Positions 8,363 to 17,116 of a stretch of 64,000 nucleotides of DNA are shown piece after piece (within the stretch, counting starts at the first letter, position 1; the number at the start of each line of letters is the position of its first letter). The translations under genes and the position numbers were made by a program. The stretch comes from Alistipes sp. GTDB taxonomy: Bacteria > Bacteroidota > Bacteroidia > Bacteroidales > Rikenellaceae. The notes beneath the pieces are model-generated. The model saw nothing but the letters and a program-made list of their open reading frames with translations. It made no database searches and was not told the DNA's origin. The stretch spans positions 17,956-81,955 of the forward strand of contig JAITWH010000013.1 of assembly GCA_031285405.1 (NCBI GenBank), in the 5' to 3' direction.

Positions 8363-8803
8363 TCAATTTTCAAATATCAATTCCGCGAAGGAGGTGGCTG
8401 TTTCGGAGAGCTTCAGTGAGCGGAGTGTCACGCCGACAGGGAGCCGCGGGCGCAGCAGGTCGGCGAAGTGGGCTACGAGATTCTCGCTCGTGGGTTGCCA
8501 CTCCACACTCCGCACCCCGTCGTAGTGGGCCGACATGGCGTCGACCAGAGCCGAGTTGGCCGCCGTGCGACGCACCACGAAGGCGTGGTCGAACCGATCG
8601 ACGATCTGCTCGGTCACTATGCGCTTCAGGTCGCCGAAGTCGACAACCATGCCCTGCTTGGGCGATGTGCCGTCGGCCGAGGGCTCGCCCGACACCGTTA
8701 CCCACAGTCGGTACGAGTGGCCGTGGATGCGACTGCAGGCGCCGTCGTGGCCCTCTAAGGCGTGCGCCATCTCGAATGAGAACTCCTTGGTTATTTGAAT
8801 CAT
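8363..8803 (-). CDS. queD: 6-carboxytetrahydropterin synthase QueD / PTPS family
   Basis: A 146-residue T-fold enzyme. Zinc ligands are His14 ('EMAHAL'), His27 and His29, within the family hallmark C23xxxHGH ('ACSRIHGHSY') that also supplies the catalytic Cys. 'GMVVDFGDLK' and 'RFDHAFVV' are the conserved pterin-fold segments, and Glu residues in 'TSENL' and 'LSETATSFAEL' anchor the substrate. In bacteria this family usually converts dihydroneopterin triphosphate to 6-carboxytetrahydropterin for queuosine (preQ0) synthesis. No other queuosine gene is in the window, so a role in another pterin pathway is not excluded. It lies just upstream, in transcript order, of the Imm11-like gene (50-base gap). 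Confidence 0.9.
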   Translation of the reverse strand: MIQITKEFSFEMAHALEGHDGACSRIHGHSYRLWVTVSGEPSADGTSPKQGMVVDFGDLKRIVTEQIVDRFDHAFVVRRTAANSALVDAMSAHYDGVRSVEWQPTSENLVAHFADLLRPRLPVGVTLRSLKLSETATSFAELIFEN

Positions 8804-8809
8804 GAAATT

Positions 8810-8914
8810 TAGTTGTTAGTTGTTAGTGATCAGTGGTTAGTGCTACGCGGTCGGTGATACACGCAAAAATTTAGCGTTAGCACTAACCACTGATCACTGA
8901 TCACTGATCACTGA
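8810..8914. repeat. Foldback element, TTAGTGA 7-mer arms
   Basis: The left arm is TTAGTTG, TTAGTTG, TTAGTGA, TCAGTGG, TTAGTGC. The core begins GCTACGCGG and ends GCGTTAGC. The right arm is the inverted series with ATCACTG units. The right arm extends into the 3' end of the Lrp gene and supplies its last codons and stop. Confidence 0.85.
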
Positions 8915-9368
8915 ACTCGACCGACACCTGTCGCGAGAATATCTCGTTGAGCGAGATGAAGGTCTCGGTGGTGATGATGCCCGGGATGGTCAATATCTTG
9001 TCGAAGATGGTGTGCATCAGGTGGTCGTTGTCGCGGCAGTAGACCTTGATCAGCAGGTTGTACTTGCCTGTCAGGAAGTAGCACTCGACAGCCTCGGGCA
9101 CGCTGCGAAGCATCTCCACAGTGCTGCCGTGAAGCGCCACCTCGCGCAGTTGGATGCCGATGAAGGTGCACACGTCGAAGCCCAGACTCTTGGGGTCGAC
9201 TATCAGACGGGCCCCCTGGATCACCCCCAGGTCGGTCAGCTTCTTGACCCTCTGGTGGATGGCCGCGCCCGAGATGCCGCACTCGCGGGCTATCTCAAGG
9301 TAGGGCATGCGGGCGTTTTTCATCAACAGACGCAGGATCGTCTGGTCGGTGGAGTCCATCTCTATCAT
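8901..9368 (-). CDS. Lrp/AsnC-family transcriptional regulator
   Basis: A 155-residue protein of normal Lrp length. The N-terminal winged helix-turn-helix (about 1-60) reads 'LRLLMKNARMPYLEIAREC' and continues 'GISGAAIHQRVKKLTDLGVI'. The C-terminal RAM/AsnC effector domain (about 65-150) has 'KYNLLIKVYCRDNDHL' and the sensing loop region. Such proteins form octamers that respond to amino acids. Targets cannot be named. It stands alone, with TACCTTTG on its strand 66 bases upstream of the start. The last residues SDQ and the TGA stop are encoded by the arm of the adjacent 7-mer repeat (GTGATCAGTGA). Confidence 0.93.
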   Translation of the reverse strand: MIEMDSTDQTILRLLMKNARMPYLEIARECGISGAAIHQRVKKLTDLGVIQGARLIVDPKSLGFDVCTFIGIQLREVALHGSTVEMLRSVPEAVECYFLTGKYNLLIKVYCRDNDHLMHTIFDKILTIPGIITTETFISLNEIFSRQVSVEFSDQ

Positions 9369-9433
9369 ATTGCGGTGGTGTTAAGACATTATAAAAACCC
9401 GCCCTGGGTCGCCGGACGGTTTCGGACTGTTAG

Positions 9434-9441
9434 CAAAGGTA
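9434..9441 (-). promoter_or_regulatory. Putative -7 promoter element (TACCTTTG) for the Lrp gene
   Basis: The plus strand reads CAAAGGTA, so the minus strand carries TACCTTTG, an exact TAnnTTTG match. It lies 66 bases before the Lrp start codon, in the divergent gap to pgk. On the plus strand the best pgk candidate is TAACTTG near 9516, one T short. Confidence 0.55.
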
Positions 9442-9575
9442 CTCTTTTTTTTGAACTTTTCGTAGCGATGGATTATTATTTGGTCGGAGAGTGCGATTTT
9501 CCGACCGAAAATTCGTAACTTGCGGTGTTTTTCCGACACGAAAGAGTAACCGAACATAAATATAAAAGAAAAACC

Positions 9576-10835
9576 ATGAAATCTATCGACACCTACGACT
9601 TCTCGGGCCGTCGCGCAATCATCCGCGTAGACTTCAACGTGCCCCTCGACGCAAACTTCAACGTCTCCGACTCGACGCGCATCCGAGCCGCCGTGCCTAC
9701 CATCAAAAAAGTGTTGGCCGGCGGAGGCAGCGTAATCCTGATGTCGCACCTGGGCCGCCCCAAGAAGAACAACGAGGAGAAGTACTCGCTGAGCCACATC
9801 GTCTCCGAGGTCGAAAAACTGATCGGCACCAAGGTTGCCTTCGCCGGCGACTCGATGGGTGACAAGGCTGCCGAAATGGCCGCCGCGCTCAAGCCCGGCG
9901 AGGTGATGATGCTCGAAAACCTGCGCTTCTACGCCGAGGAGGAGGGCAAGCCCCGCGGATTGGCCGACGACGCCACTGACGAAGAAAAGGCCGCAGCCAA
10001 AAAAGAGGTCAAGGCTTCGCAGAAGGAGTTTACAAAGCGCCTCGCGTCGTATGCCGACACCTATGTCAACGACGCGTTCGGCACGGCACATCGCGCGCAC
10101 GCATCGACCGCACTGATCGCCGACTACTTTCCCAGCGACAAGATGTTCGGCTATGTGATGGAGAACGAGCTCAAGGCTATCGACGGCGTGATGGAGAATC
10201 CCGGGCGTCCGTTCATGGCGATCCTCGGCGGCGCCAAGGTGTCGTCGAAGATCGTGATCATCGAAAAGTTGATGGAGAAGGTTGACAGCCTGATCATCGC
10301 CGGCGGCATGACCTACACCTTCGCCGCGGCGCAGGGTATGGATGTGGGCGACTCGATGAACGAGGTCGACATGCACCCCCTTGCCCTTCAGATTATCGAG
10401 ACGGCCAAGAAGAAGGGAGTCACCCTCTACTTCTCGCCCGACGCGCTGTGCGGCGACGCCTTCTCGCCCGAGGCCAACACCCTCGAATGTGCAGTGAATG
10501 CGATTCCCAAGGGTTGGGAGGGGATGGACATCGGCACCGGCGGCAAGAAGTTGTTCGTCGACGCGATCAAAGACCAGAAGACGATCATGTGGAACGGGCC
10601 GGTGGGTGTGTTCGAGTTCGATAAGTTTGCGAGCGGCACCCGTGTCGTGGCCGAGGCTATTGTCGAGGCGACCTCGCGCGGCGCGTTCTCGTTGATCGGC
10701 GGCGGCGACAGTGTGGCGGCCATCAACAAGTTTGGCCTTGCGGACAAGGTATCTTACAACTCGACCGGTGGCGGCGCGCTTCTTGAATATATCGAGGGTA
10801 AGGAGCTTCCCGGGGTGGCGGCTATTCGTAAGTAG
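9576..10835 (+). CDS. pgk: Phosphoglycerate kinase
   Basis: A 419-residue glycolytic enzyme that transfers phosphate between 1,3-bisphosphoglycerate and ADP. The start is the ATG at 9576 ([25 protein letters not shown]); the ORF-track start at 9525 adds 17 unconserved residues across the promoter region. Signatures seen: 'RVDFNVPL', 'LMSHLGRPK', 'LRFYAEEEG', '[15 protein letters not shown]', '[11 protein letters not shown]', and C-terminal '[14 protein letters not shown]' with '[19 protein letters not shown]'. A charged stretch around residues 125-150 ('[18 protein letters not shown]') lengthens it relative to ~395-residue PGKs and is common in Bacteroidetes. It is monocistronic, followed by a 7-mer foldback element. 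Confidence 0.97.
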   Translation: MKSIDTYDFSGRRAIIRVDFNVPLDANFNVSDSTRIRAAVPTIKKVLAGGGSVILMSHLGRPKKNNEEKYSLSHIVSEVEKLIGTKVAFAGDSMGDKAAEMAAALKPGEVMMLENLRFYAEEEGKPRGLADDATDEEKAAAKKEVKASQKEFTKRLASYADTYVNDAFGTAHRAHASTALIADYFPSDKMFGYVMENELKAIDGVMENPGRPFMAILGGAKVSSKIVIIEKLMEKVDSLIIAGGMTYTFAAAQGMDVGDSMNEVDMHPLALQIIETAKKKGVTLYFSPDALCGDAFSPEANTLECAVNAIPKGWEGMDIGTGGKKLFVDAIKDQKTIMWNGPVGVFEFDKFASGTRVVAEAIVEATSRGAFSLIGGGDSVAAINKFGLADKVSYNSTGGGALLEYIEGKELPGVAAIRK

Positions 10836-10840
10836 TTTTA

Positions 10841-10974
10841 ATCATGAATTATGAATCATGAATCATGAATTCAGGTGTGCTTCGCACGTATTTTTATATT
10901 GCGTTAGCTAAAATACGCTGCCGGCGTTCCGGCCGTTAGCCGATTCATGATTCATTATTTATGATTCATGATTC
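10841..10974. repeat. Foldback element, TCATGAA 7-mer arms
   Basis: The left arm is TCATGAA, TTATGAA, TCATGAA, TCATGAA. The core has GTGTGCTTCGCACGTAT (a GTGC-TTC-GCAC hairpin), then GCGTTAGC, then CCGGCGTTCCGGCC and GTTAGCC. The right arm is inverted TTCATGA units. It occupies the whole pgk-to-M13 peptidase gap. The GTGTGCTTCGCACGTAT word recurs near 45.0 and 51.1 kb. Confidence 0.85.
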
Positions 10975-10995
10975 TGAAAAGTTAATTGAAAACAG

Positions 10996-13005
10996 ATGAG
11001 AAGGTTAATTTTAATAAGTTTGGCAGGAGTTATGGCGGCATGCGGCGGCAACAGCGAAACAAAGGTGCCGGGCATCGACCCGGCGAATCTCGACACGTCC
11101 ATCGCACCGTCGGCCGACTTCTATGAGTACGCCACCGCAGGGTGGCAGCGCTCGCACCCCTTGAAGCCCGAGTTCTCGCGCTACGGCTCGTTCGACGTGC
11201 TGAGGGAGAACAACGAGATTCGCATCCGCGATCTGTTTGCGACGATGGAGAAGAGCGCCGCGACTGCCGGAAGCGTCGAGCAGAAGATCGGCGACCTCTA
11301 TCGCATGGGCATGGACTCGGTGAGGCTCAACTCCGAGAAGCTCACCCCGTTGCGGCAAGACCTGAGCGCCATCGAGGTGTCGACATTCGACACGCGTGGC
11401 AGGTCGGCGCTGTTGGGGCAGATTCATCGCGCAGTGAGCAATCCCTTCTTCGGCCCCTTCGTGGATGCCGACATGATGGAGAGCAACACCAACATGGTGT
11501 ACCTCTATCAGGCGGGGTTGGGCATGGGCAACCGCGACTACTACCTCGACGCCGAGAACGAGGCGATTCGCGAGGCGTACAAAAAGTACATCGCGACGAT
11601 ATTCTCGCTGGCCGGATATGCCGACCCCGCACCCGCAGTCGAGGCGGTCATGGAGATCGAGACCCGAATAGCCGAGGCGTCGCTGTCGAACATCGAGCTG
11701 CGCGACCCCTACAACAGCTACAACAAGGTGACGGTCGAGTCTTTGAAAACCGACTATCCCGCCATCGACTGGGACGTCTACTTCGAGACGCTCAAGATCG
11801 GCGGTATCACAGAGCTCAACCTGGCTCACCCGAAGGTGATGAGGGTTGCCAACGAGGTGCTCGCCGGCGACCGCGCCAAGCTCAACTACTATCTCGCATT
11901 CAACATTCTGAACGAGGCCGCGGCCTATCTCGACGACGAGATGCATCGCGCGTCGTTTGAGTTCTTCGGTCGCACCATGTCGGGTCAGGAGCAGCCCCGT
12001 CCGAGGTGGAAGCGCGCGCTGGGCATGCCCAACAGCATCCTCGGTGAGGCGGTCGGCGAGATGTACGTCGCCAAATACTTTCCGCCCGAGAGCAAGGAGC
12101 GTATGTTGAAGATTGTCGGCGATCTGCAGACGGCGCTTGGCCAACATATCGAAAATCTCGAATGGATGTCGGCCGAGACCAAGGCCAAGGCGCTCGAAAA
12201 ACTCGGCACCTTCATCGTCAAGATCGGCTATCCCGACAAGTGGAAGGACTACTCGACGCTTGAGATCGACCCCGCGCTCAGCTATTGGCAGAACCTCAAG
12301 CGCGCCTGGGCGTGGCAGAACGACGACCGGATGGCCGAGGCAGGTAAGCCGGTCGACAAGTCGAAGTGGCACATGAGCCCCCAGACGGTCAACGCATACT
12401 ACAACCCATCGTCGAACGAGATATGTTTCCCCGCGGCGATCTTGCAGCCCCCGTTCTTCAACCCCGACGCCGACGACGCGGTCAACTACGGAGCCATCGG
12501 GGTGGTGATCGGCCACGAGATGACGCACGGGTTCGACGATCAGGGTCGGCAGTTCGACAAGCAGGGCAACCTCAACGACTGGTGGACCGAGGCCGACGCC
12601 GAGGCCTTCACCAAGCGTGCCGACGTGCTGGTCGAGCAGTTCAACGCCATCGAGGTGCAGCCCGGGCTTCAGGCCGACGGCCGATTTACCCTCGGTGAGA
12701 ACATTGCCGATCAGGGTGGGTTGCGGGTTGCCTACACCGCGCTGCAAAACTCTTTGGGGGGCACGACCCCCGCTCCGATCGACGGATTTTCGGTCGACCA
12801 GCGTTTCTACCTCGCCTACGCCCAGCTGTGGGCCCAAAACATTCGCCCCGAAGAGGAGGCGCGCCTCACGAAGATCGACGAACACTCGCTCGGCAAGTGG
12901 AGGGTGGATGGCGCGCTACGCAACATCGACTCCTTCTATCGCGCGTTCGACATCTCCGACGGCGCAATGTTCCTGCCGGTTGAGGAGCGGGTTGTGATTT
13001 GGTAG
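10996..13005 (+). CDS. pepO: M13 family zinc metallopeptidase (PepO/neprilysin-like), lipoprotein
   Basis: A 669-residue endopeptidase. The N-terminus MRRLILISLAGVMAACGG has a lipobox (MAAC), so it is probably a lipoprotein anchored on the periplasmic or outer surface. The zinc site is 'VIGHEMTHGFDDQG' (HExxH) and the downstream Glu is in 'LGENIADQGGLRVAY', both M13 hallmarks. 'NAYYNPSSNEICFPAAILQPPFF' is the substrate-binding NAYY segment. Length and the C-terminal Trp (ERVVIW) are typical of the family. Members cleave short peptides. It is monocistronic with a strong terminator after it. Confidence 0.95.
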   Translation: MRRLILISLAGVMAACGGNSETKVPGIDPANLDTSIAPSADFYEYATAGWQRSHPLKPEFSRYGSFDVLRENNEIRIRDLFATMEKSAATAGSVEQKIGDLYRMGMDSVRLNSEKLTPLRQDLSAIEVSTFDTRGRSALLGQIHRAVSNPFFGPFVDADMMESNTNMVYLYQAGLGMGNRDYYLDAENEAIREAYKKYIATIFSLAGYADPAPAVEAVMEIETRIAEASLSNIELRDPYNSYNKVTVESLKTDYPAIDWDVYFETLKIGGITELNLAHPKVMRVANEVLAGDRAKLNYYLAFNILNEAAAYLDDEMHRASFEFFGRTMSGQEQPRPRWKRALGMPNSILGEAVGEMYVAKYFPPESKERMLKIVGDLQTALGQHIENLEWMSAETKAKALEKLGTFIVKIGYPDKWKDYSTLEIDPALSYWQNLKRAWAWQNDDRMAEAGKPVDKSKWHMSPQTVNAYYNPSSNEICFPAAILQPPFFNPDADDAVNYGAIGVVIGHEMTHGFDDQGRQFDKQGNLNDWWTEADAEAFTKRADVLVEQFNAIEVQPGLQADGRFTLGENIADQGGLRVAYTALQNSLGGTTPAPIDGFSVDQRFYLAYAQLWAQNIRPEEEARLTKIDEHSLGKWRVDGALRNIDSFYRAFDISDGAMFLPVEERVVIW

Positions 13006-13042
13006 GTCGGAACGCCGACGGCGGATTTTCAGATAGAAAAAA

Positions 13043-13075
13043 GGAGGCTCCCGGGAACGAGGGCCTCTTTTTTTT
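13043..13075 (+). terminator. Rho-independent terminator after the M13 peptidase
   Basis: GAGGC...GCCTC stem with extra G/C pairing followed by TTTTTTTT. It shares the GGAGGCTCCCG stem word with terminators at 31.7 and 49.3 kb. Confidence 0.8.
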
Positions 13076-13097
13076 GCAATTTTTTGATGCGGGAAAA

Positions 13098-13132
13098 TTT
13101 GGAAATCGAAAAAAAAAAAAAACGTAACTTTG
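13098..13132 (+). promoter_or_regulatory. Putative promoter: TTTG ... TAACTTTG
   Basis: TTTG at 13098-13101 and TAACTTTG at 13125-13132 match the Bacteroidetes -33 and -7 boxes with 23 bases between them, slightly wider than usual. It would give a leader of about 60 bases for the lipoprotein gene at 13200. Confidence 0.6.
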
Positions 13133-13199
13133 TCCGAAATGTTTTCAGAGGGTCTGAAGACATCATGACTCTTAAACAGGGAGACTAAATTTTGACGCC

Positions 13200-13730
13200 A
13201 TGAAAAAAATTGTGATTTCACTCTGTGTCGGGGCGCTGACGGGCATCCTCGGTACGGCATGCGACAGCAACGAACCGGACTTCCGCGCCGGACAGAAGAC
13301 AGAGCAACAGCAGGAGGCGGATGTGCCGTTCGCCGGATATCCGCTCGGAAATGTTGCAGGTGATGGCGAGCCGGCTGGTTGGGGCGATCCCGACCACGCC
13401 AACGCTCCGCGGGAGGGCGAAGTTGTCGCCGTCGACAGCGACGAGGAGTTGGCGGAGTATATTGAGGGAGACTACCCCGCCGTCGATTTTTCGCGAAAGA
13501 CGTTGCTGTTGGCTCGCGGCGCAACGTTGAGCGGTGTTCACAAAGCCACGGTTGACAGCCTGTCGCAGATCGCGGACGGGAGGTATCGGCTGTATGTGAC
13601 CGTGTTTCTGAACGCCGCCTCCGTTCTCGACTGCTGGCACACCGCGATCACTACGGACAAAATCGAGGAGGGGAGCGAATTTGAGTTGGAGGTGAACTTT
13701 CCTCGCTCCTGGCCCGATTCGGGTCGATAG
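13200..13730 (+). CDS. Small secreted lipoprotein, function unknown
   Basis: A 176-residue protein with a lipoprotein signal (MKKIVISLCVGALTGILGTAC, lipobox LGTAC, lipidated Cys21). The next ~40 residues are polar and probably a flexible tether, followed by a compact domain from about residue 75 ('VDSDEELAEYIEGDYPAVDFSRKTLLLARG') that looks beta-rich. The family is not recognised. A bidirectional hairpin terminator follows, shared with the small gene on the other strand. Confidence 0.7.
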   Translation: MKKIVISLCVGALTGILGTACDSNEPDFRAGQKTEQQQEADVPFAGYPLGNVAGDGEPAGWGDPDHANAPREGEVVAVDSDEELAEYIEGDYPAVDFSRKTLLLARGATLSGVHKATVDSLSQIADGRYRLYVTVFLNAASVLDCWHTAITTDKIEEGSEFELEVNFPRSWPDSGR

Positions 13731-13743
13731 GGTCGTGACTTTG

Positions 13744-13814
13744 TACCTTATATATAAGGTATGGTACATGAGAAAAATGCAGCACTCTCGTGAGGGGGGG
13801 GCTGCGTTTTTTTT
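13744..13814. terminator. ACCTTATATATAAGGT palindrome plus bidirectional hairpin terminator
   Basis: ACCTTATATATAAGGT is a perfect 16-base palindrome. It is followed by the stem ATGCAGC/GCTGCGT with TTTTTTTT after it on the plus strand and A residues before it, so it can serve both converging genes. The same two-part module (palindrome then GCAGC-type terminator) recurs at 16.94-17.00 kb. Confidence 0.65.
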
Positions 13815-13840
13815 GCGGGCGTTTTTGCGGGAGGGAGGGG

Positions 13841-14080
13841 CTATGCGAAGAGGTGGGGGACTTCGAAGTTTTCCTCCATGCGGCGGGGTGGGTCGCCGTA
13901 TTCGATGTAGTGGCGGCCGGTCTCGTGATCTGTCCAACGTCGGAGCGGGTAGGCGAATTCGAGGGGGTAGCGATAGAGGTCGTAGCTGTAATCGTGGCGC
14001 GTGTTGAGGCGGAATTTCTGCTTTTCGAGCAGGTCGGCGTGGTACTTGGGGAGCCAGGTACTGAATTTGAAGGTGGCCAT
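13841..14080 (-). CDS. Small conserved-looking hypothetical protein
   Basis: A 79-residue protein from the internal ATG at 14080 (MATFKFSTWLPKYHADLLEK). The ORF-track start adds 18 Thr/Gln/Lys-rich residues that read like leader sequence, so the shorter form is preferred. It is rich in Tyr, Arg and His ('YDLYRYPLEFAYPLRRWTDHETGRHYIEYGDPP'). No signal peptide, membrane segment or known motif is seen. Base composition matches the GC-rich host rather than the AT-richer island that follows. The product is unknown. Confidence 0.5.
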   Translation of the reverse strand: MATFKFSTWLPKYHADLLEKQKFRLNTRHDYSYDLYRYPLEFAYPLRRWTDHETGRHYIEYGDPPRRMEENFEVPHLFA

Positions 14081-14264
14081 GGTTTTGGTTTTTTGTTGGG
14101 TTTGGGTTCTGGTGTTTTTGTTGGTTCGGTGCAAATATAATACTTCGAGGGGGCGTTGTCAAGAGGGGGGGTGGGGATTTTTTGCAGATTTATTGCAGAA
14201 AACTTGGATTTTATGAAAATAATTGTTTTTTTGCAGCATAAACCGACTGATAAAATCGAAAGAC

Positions 14265-14702
14265 ATGAAGAAAACACGTTTCTTTTTTATGGTGGCAGTA
14301 TGCGTGATGGTGTCCGAATGTCGTGCCGAAGTGGATTATGGTTGTACATGGGAGTTCCGTGTAGTGAATAACACCGAAAAGAGTGTAACTATTGAGCGAA
14401 ATTGGGGTGTAGAACAGAATCTCTCAATTATGCCAAGTGGCGGACTCACGATTTTTTCGAGTAACACAGAATGTAGCAAACAGGATGGCGATCTTGCTGA
14501 TTTGTACCCACATGAAGGGATGATTCTGCCGCTATTCCCCTCTTCAACCGCATCGTTCCAGATAAAAGTTGGAGATGAACTGTTGCCGGAAGTTGTCATG
14601 AAAAGGAAGTTCTGGGAGTATATTTCAGAAAAATATTATGGTGTTTACACATTGATTCTCTCCGATGAACTTATAGAAACAATAAATAACGAACAACTTT
14701 AA
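14265..14702 (+). CDS. Small secreted protein of an AT-rich island, unknown function
   Basis: Start chosen at ATG 14265 (MKKTRFFFMVAVCVMVSECRAEV), which gives a clean signal peptide; the track start at 14223 adds 14 residues of leader. The mature ~125 residues look like a beta-sandwich ('WEFRVVNNTEKSVTIERNWG', 'STASFQIKVGDELLPEV'). No family is recognised. The gene is clearly AT-richer than its surroundings and sits 22 bases before the broken metallopeptidase gene, so the two are probably co-transcribed and arrived together. Confidence 0.65.
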   Translation: MKKTRFFFMVAVCVMVSECRAEVDYGCTWEFRVVNNTEKSVTIERNWGVEQNLSIMPSGGLTIFSSNTECSKQDGDLADLYPHEGMILPLFPSSTASFQIKVGDELLPEVVMKRKFWEYISEKYYGVYTLILSDELIETINNEQL

Positions 14703-14724
14703 CCATTGTTTAAATACATCCATT

Positions 14725-16863
14725 ATGAAAAGTCTGTTAACCGTATTCGTATGCATGTTGTTAGTAACGGCGTGTTCGCATTTCGAGGAACCTGAAATGA
14801 TTCCTGTCGAGTATACCGAAGTTGAGTCTCAACCCCGGACTCGTGCGGCAGTTGTCGCGTCTGACCAAAATCCCTACTCTCTTTCAAATGTCCAAGAAGC
14901 CTACAATGATTTGCGGCCGTCTTTAGGGCTACCTGCCAAAACTATCGCCGCTTCTCACCATTATGTGCGATTTAACATTCAAGACTCTCTAATGTATAAG
15001 ACAGTGCATGATGATCTTGGATTGGAACTGATTGAATATCCGTTGGACATAGAACTCACTGTCACGGAGATGAACGCATACATGAGCAATACATCGAATA
15101 CGTGGTATTATACTGTTGTTCCTGCAGGTTTCACATACCCGCAGGGGGTCAGCTATGAATTTTTAGACTACGTTTATATGCAAGGAGAGCCTGCGACCAG
15201 AGCGCCAGGAGAAACGCCTCAAATAGACGATGAAGATTACGACCTTGTCATAGAAAAAGCTATGCAGAACAACGGAATTAATGTGGCTTCACTTACCAGA
15301 GGGGCGGCGTGGTATCCATCAGCGACAATCAAGTTTGTAGAAGATTACAATGGGAATACGATTAATTTGGAAGGGGTTAAAGTCAGATGAACACACTTCA
15401 TCAATGTCGGCTCCGGAACGACAGACGCAAACGGTAATGTCTCTGGAATTAAAGGTTGGGGTGGCAAATTCCGGAACCCAGTTGGCTATCACATCATTTG
15501 GGACGATCCCAAATGGAATATCCGTGATGGAAGATCTGGTCAAGCAAAAACTCATGGACTGAAGCAAAAATCACATTGGAATCACACCATTACGAACAGC
15601 GACACAAAGGATTCATATTTCGCTGCCACGCACAGGGCCCTGTGGGCCTATTATTACAAGTCTTACACTCTGACAAGTGGAATTACGAAAGCGAGGGTTG
15701 ACAAAATGGATACAGGGGTGTTATGGAACAAAGATCATACTGATAGACTTGCACGATTCAACCCTGCAGCACGAACATTTGGAGGAAATCTTATTCTGGT
15801 TTATGGTAAAGCAAGCGGATCAAATCGTAGTCGATGGGAAGTTACGAGTAGCATGTTTCATGAATTGGGGCACGCGACACATTGGCAGGCTGTTGTAGAT
15901 AAACGAGGAGCAAACAGATGGAGTGAATTCATTAATGCAGAAGATCGCTTGGTTGAAAGTTGGGCCCGAGGTGTTCAAGCGTCATACATGCGAGCGTTTT
16001 ATCCAGATTATCTGCAAACCGGTTACCATACTGATTATACCGCTATTGTCGAATCTATGATGAATCAGGGGATGACTCTTAAACAGATAGAGGACGCGAT
16101 GGTCGGAGAGAGTGAATGGAACAACTGGCGTTCGAATGTTTTAGCAACAGGGCGCATACCTGCTGTGATTGTTGACATGATATTTAATAATCCACTAACG
16201 CCGGTTAGAGTTAACATGGTGAACCCCATTACTGGCCCTACAACGGCGAGTACAACTAATATAACATACAGTGTGCCTGGGACTCTACCTGGAAATGTCA
16301 CTTTCAATGGTTGGACGGTATCTCCAAATAATAACTACACGACTACGGGTGGAATGGCCGGCAGAACTCTGAATATCAAATTTCTCGCTACCGGCAACTA
16401 TACCGTCACGGCAAATTTCACGCTGCCGAACGGAACCTCTTATGCCCCATCTAAAACGGTCAGCGTTACCGGTGCTCCGACGATTACGAATGTCACTTGG
16501 CGTAGTGATGGTGGGCCGGGTGTGCCTGTGTCGCCCGGAAATTACGCATATTTCACAGCCGTGGGTGACTTGACAGGCGCAACCCTCGAATGGACGAAAG
16601 GAATCGGGTGCGATCCGTACGGCGGGTTCATCCATAATAGTACCACCTATGCCGCTCTGTTCGATGGTTCGGATCAGAATTACATAATGGTCAATGTCCG
16701 TGCGCAGCGAAATGGTGTTTGGTCGAACACCTATTATGCCTATGCTCCGGTGCAGTTCTATGCCCCTGCGCCTAATTCAGAAGAGGAGACCGAAGAGACG
16801 GAGGAGACCGAAACCGAGAGCACCGCGGAATCTGCGGCTCTGGTTGCGGCGATCGCTCAATAA
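14725..16863 (+). pseudogene. Metallopeptidase-like lipoprotein gene broken by one in-frame TGA
   Basis: The track shows two ORFs (14725-15390 and 15706-16863), but they are in the same frame. The stretch between them continues without any other stop; the only break is TGA at 15388-15390. Read through, the product is about 712 residues. It has a lipoprotein signal (MKSLLTVFVCMLLVTAC), an N-terminal domain of ~200 residues, then 'FINVGSGTTDANGNVSGIKG', 'FHELGHATHW' (HExxH zinc-protease motif), two Ig/PKD-like beta domains (about residues 490-660), and a Glu/Thr-rich tail. The lack of a new start near the break argues for a recent nonsense mutation rather than two genes. Alternatives are a sequencing error or readthrough. 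The locus is AT-rich relative to its neighbours, a sign of transfer. Confidence 0.75.
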
Positions 16864-16865
16864 TC

Positions 16866-16935
16866 CCGCGGGCGGCGGCAACGGCCGCAACGGATTTAGC
16901 TACGCGGTTTTTTGCTACGCAGAATATAGCTACGC
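16866..16935 (+). repeat. Core-type repeat: GGCGGCAACGGCCGCA and three GCTACGC words
   Basis: Directly after the stop lies GGCGGCAACGGCCGCAACGGATTTAGCTACGCGG (quoted in parts: GGCGGCAACGGCCGCA, AGCTACGCGG), nearly the same as bases ~2551-2587. Two more GCTACGC words follow. This is the core vocabulary of the 7-mer foldback elements without the 7-mer arms. Confidence 0.6.
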
Positions 16936-16970
16936 TATACCTTATATATATAGGGTATGGCACTCGAAAA

Positions 16971-17003
16971 AACGCAGCATCCGAAAGGGTGTTGCGTTTT
17001 TTT
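16971..17003 (+). terminator. Rho-independent terminator with GAAA loop
   Basis: An 11-bp stem ACGCAGCATCC/GGGTGTTGCGT (two G-T pairs) closed by GAAA, then seven T. It is preceded by the TATA-rich palindrome-like word ATACCTTATATATATAGGGTAT. It terminates the metallopeptidase transcript. Confidence 0.8.
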
Positions 17004-17116
17004 GTTGCAGGTGGGGCTGTTTTTGTTACGAGGTCATCGGGGTTTTTGAACTGCGCGAAAAAAAAATCGCAGCCGGCGTTCCGGCGGCACAGTGTTTGAT
17101 ATTTAGAGGGGACATA

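Noticed and set aside
11011-12885. 624-residue ORF on the minus strand opposite the M13 peptidase
   Set aside because: Shadow of a well-supported gene; Val/His/Arg-rich translation without motifs.
15388-15390. Selenocysteine recoding of the TGA
   Set aside because: No SECIS-like hairpin is evident just after the codon and the flanking residues (VKVR-THF) do not suggest a redox site; nonsense mutation is simpler.
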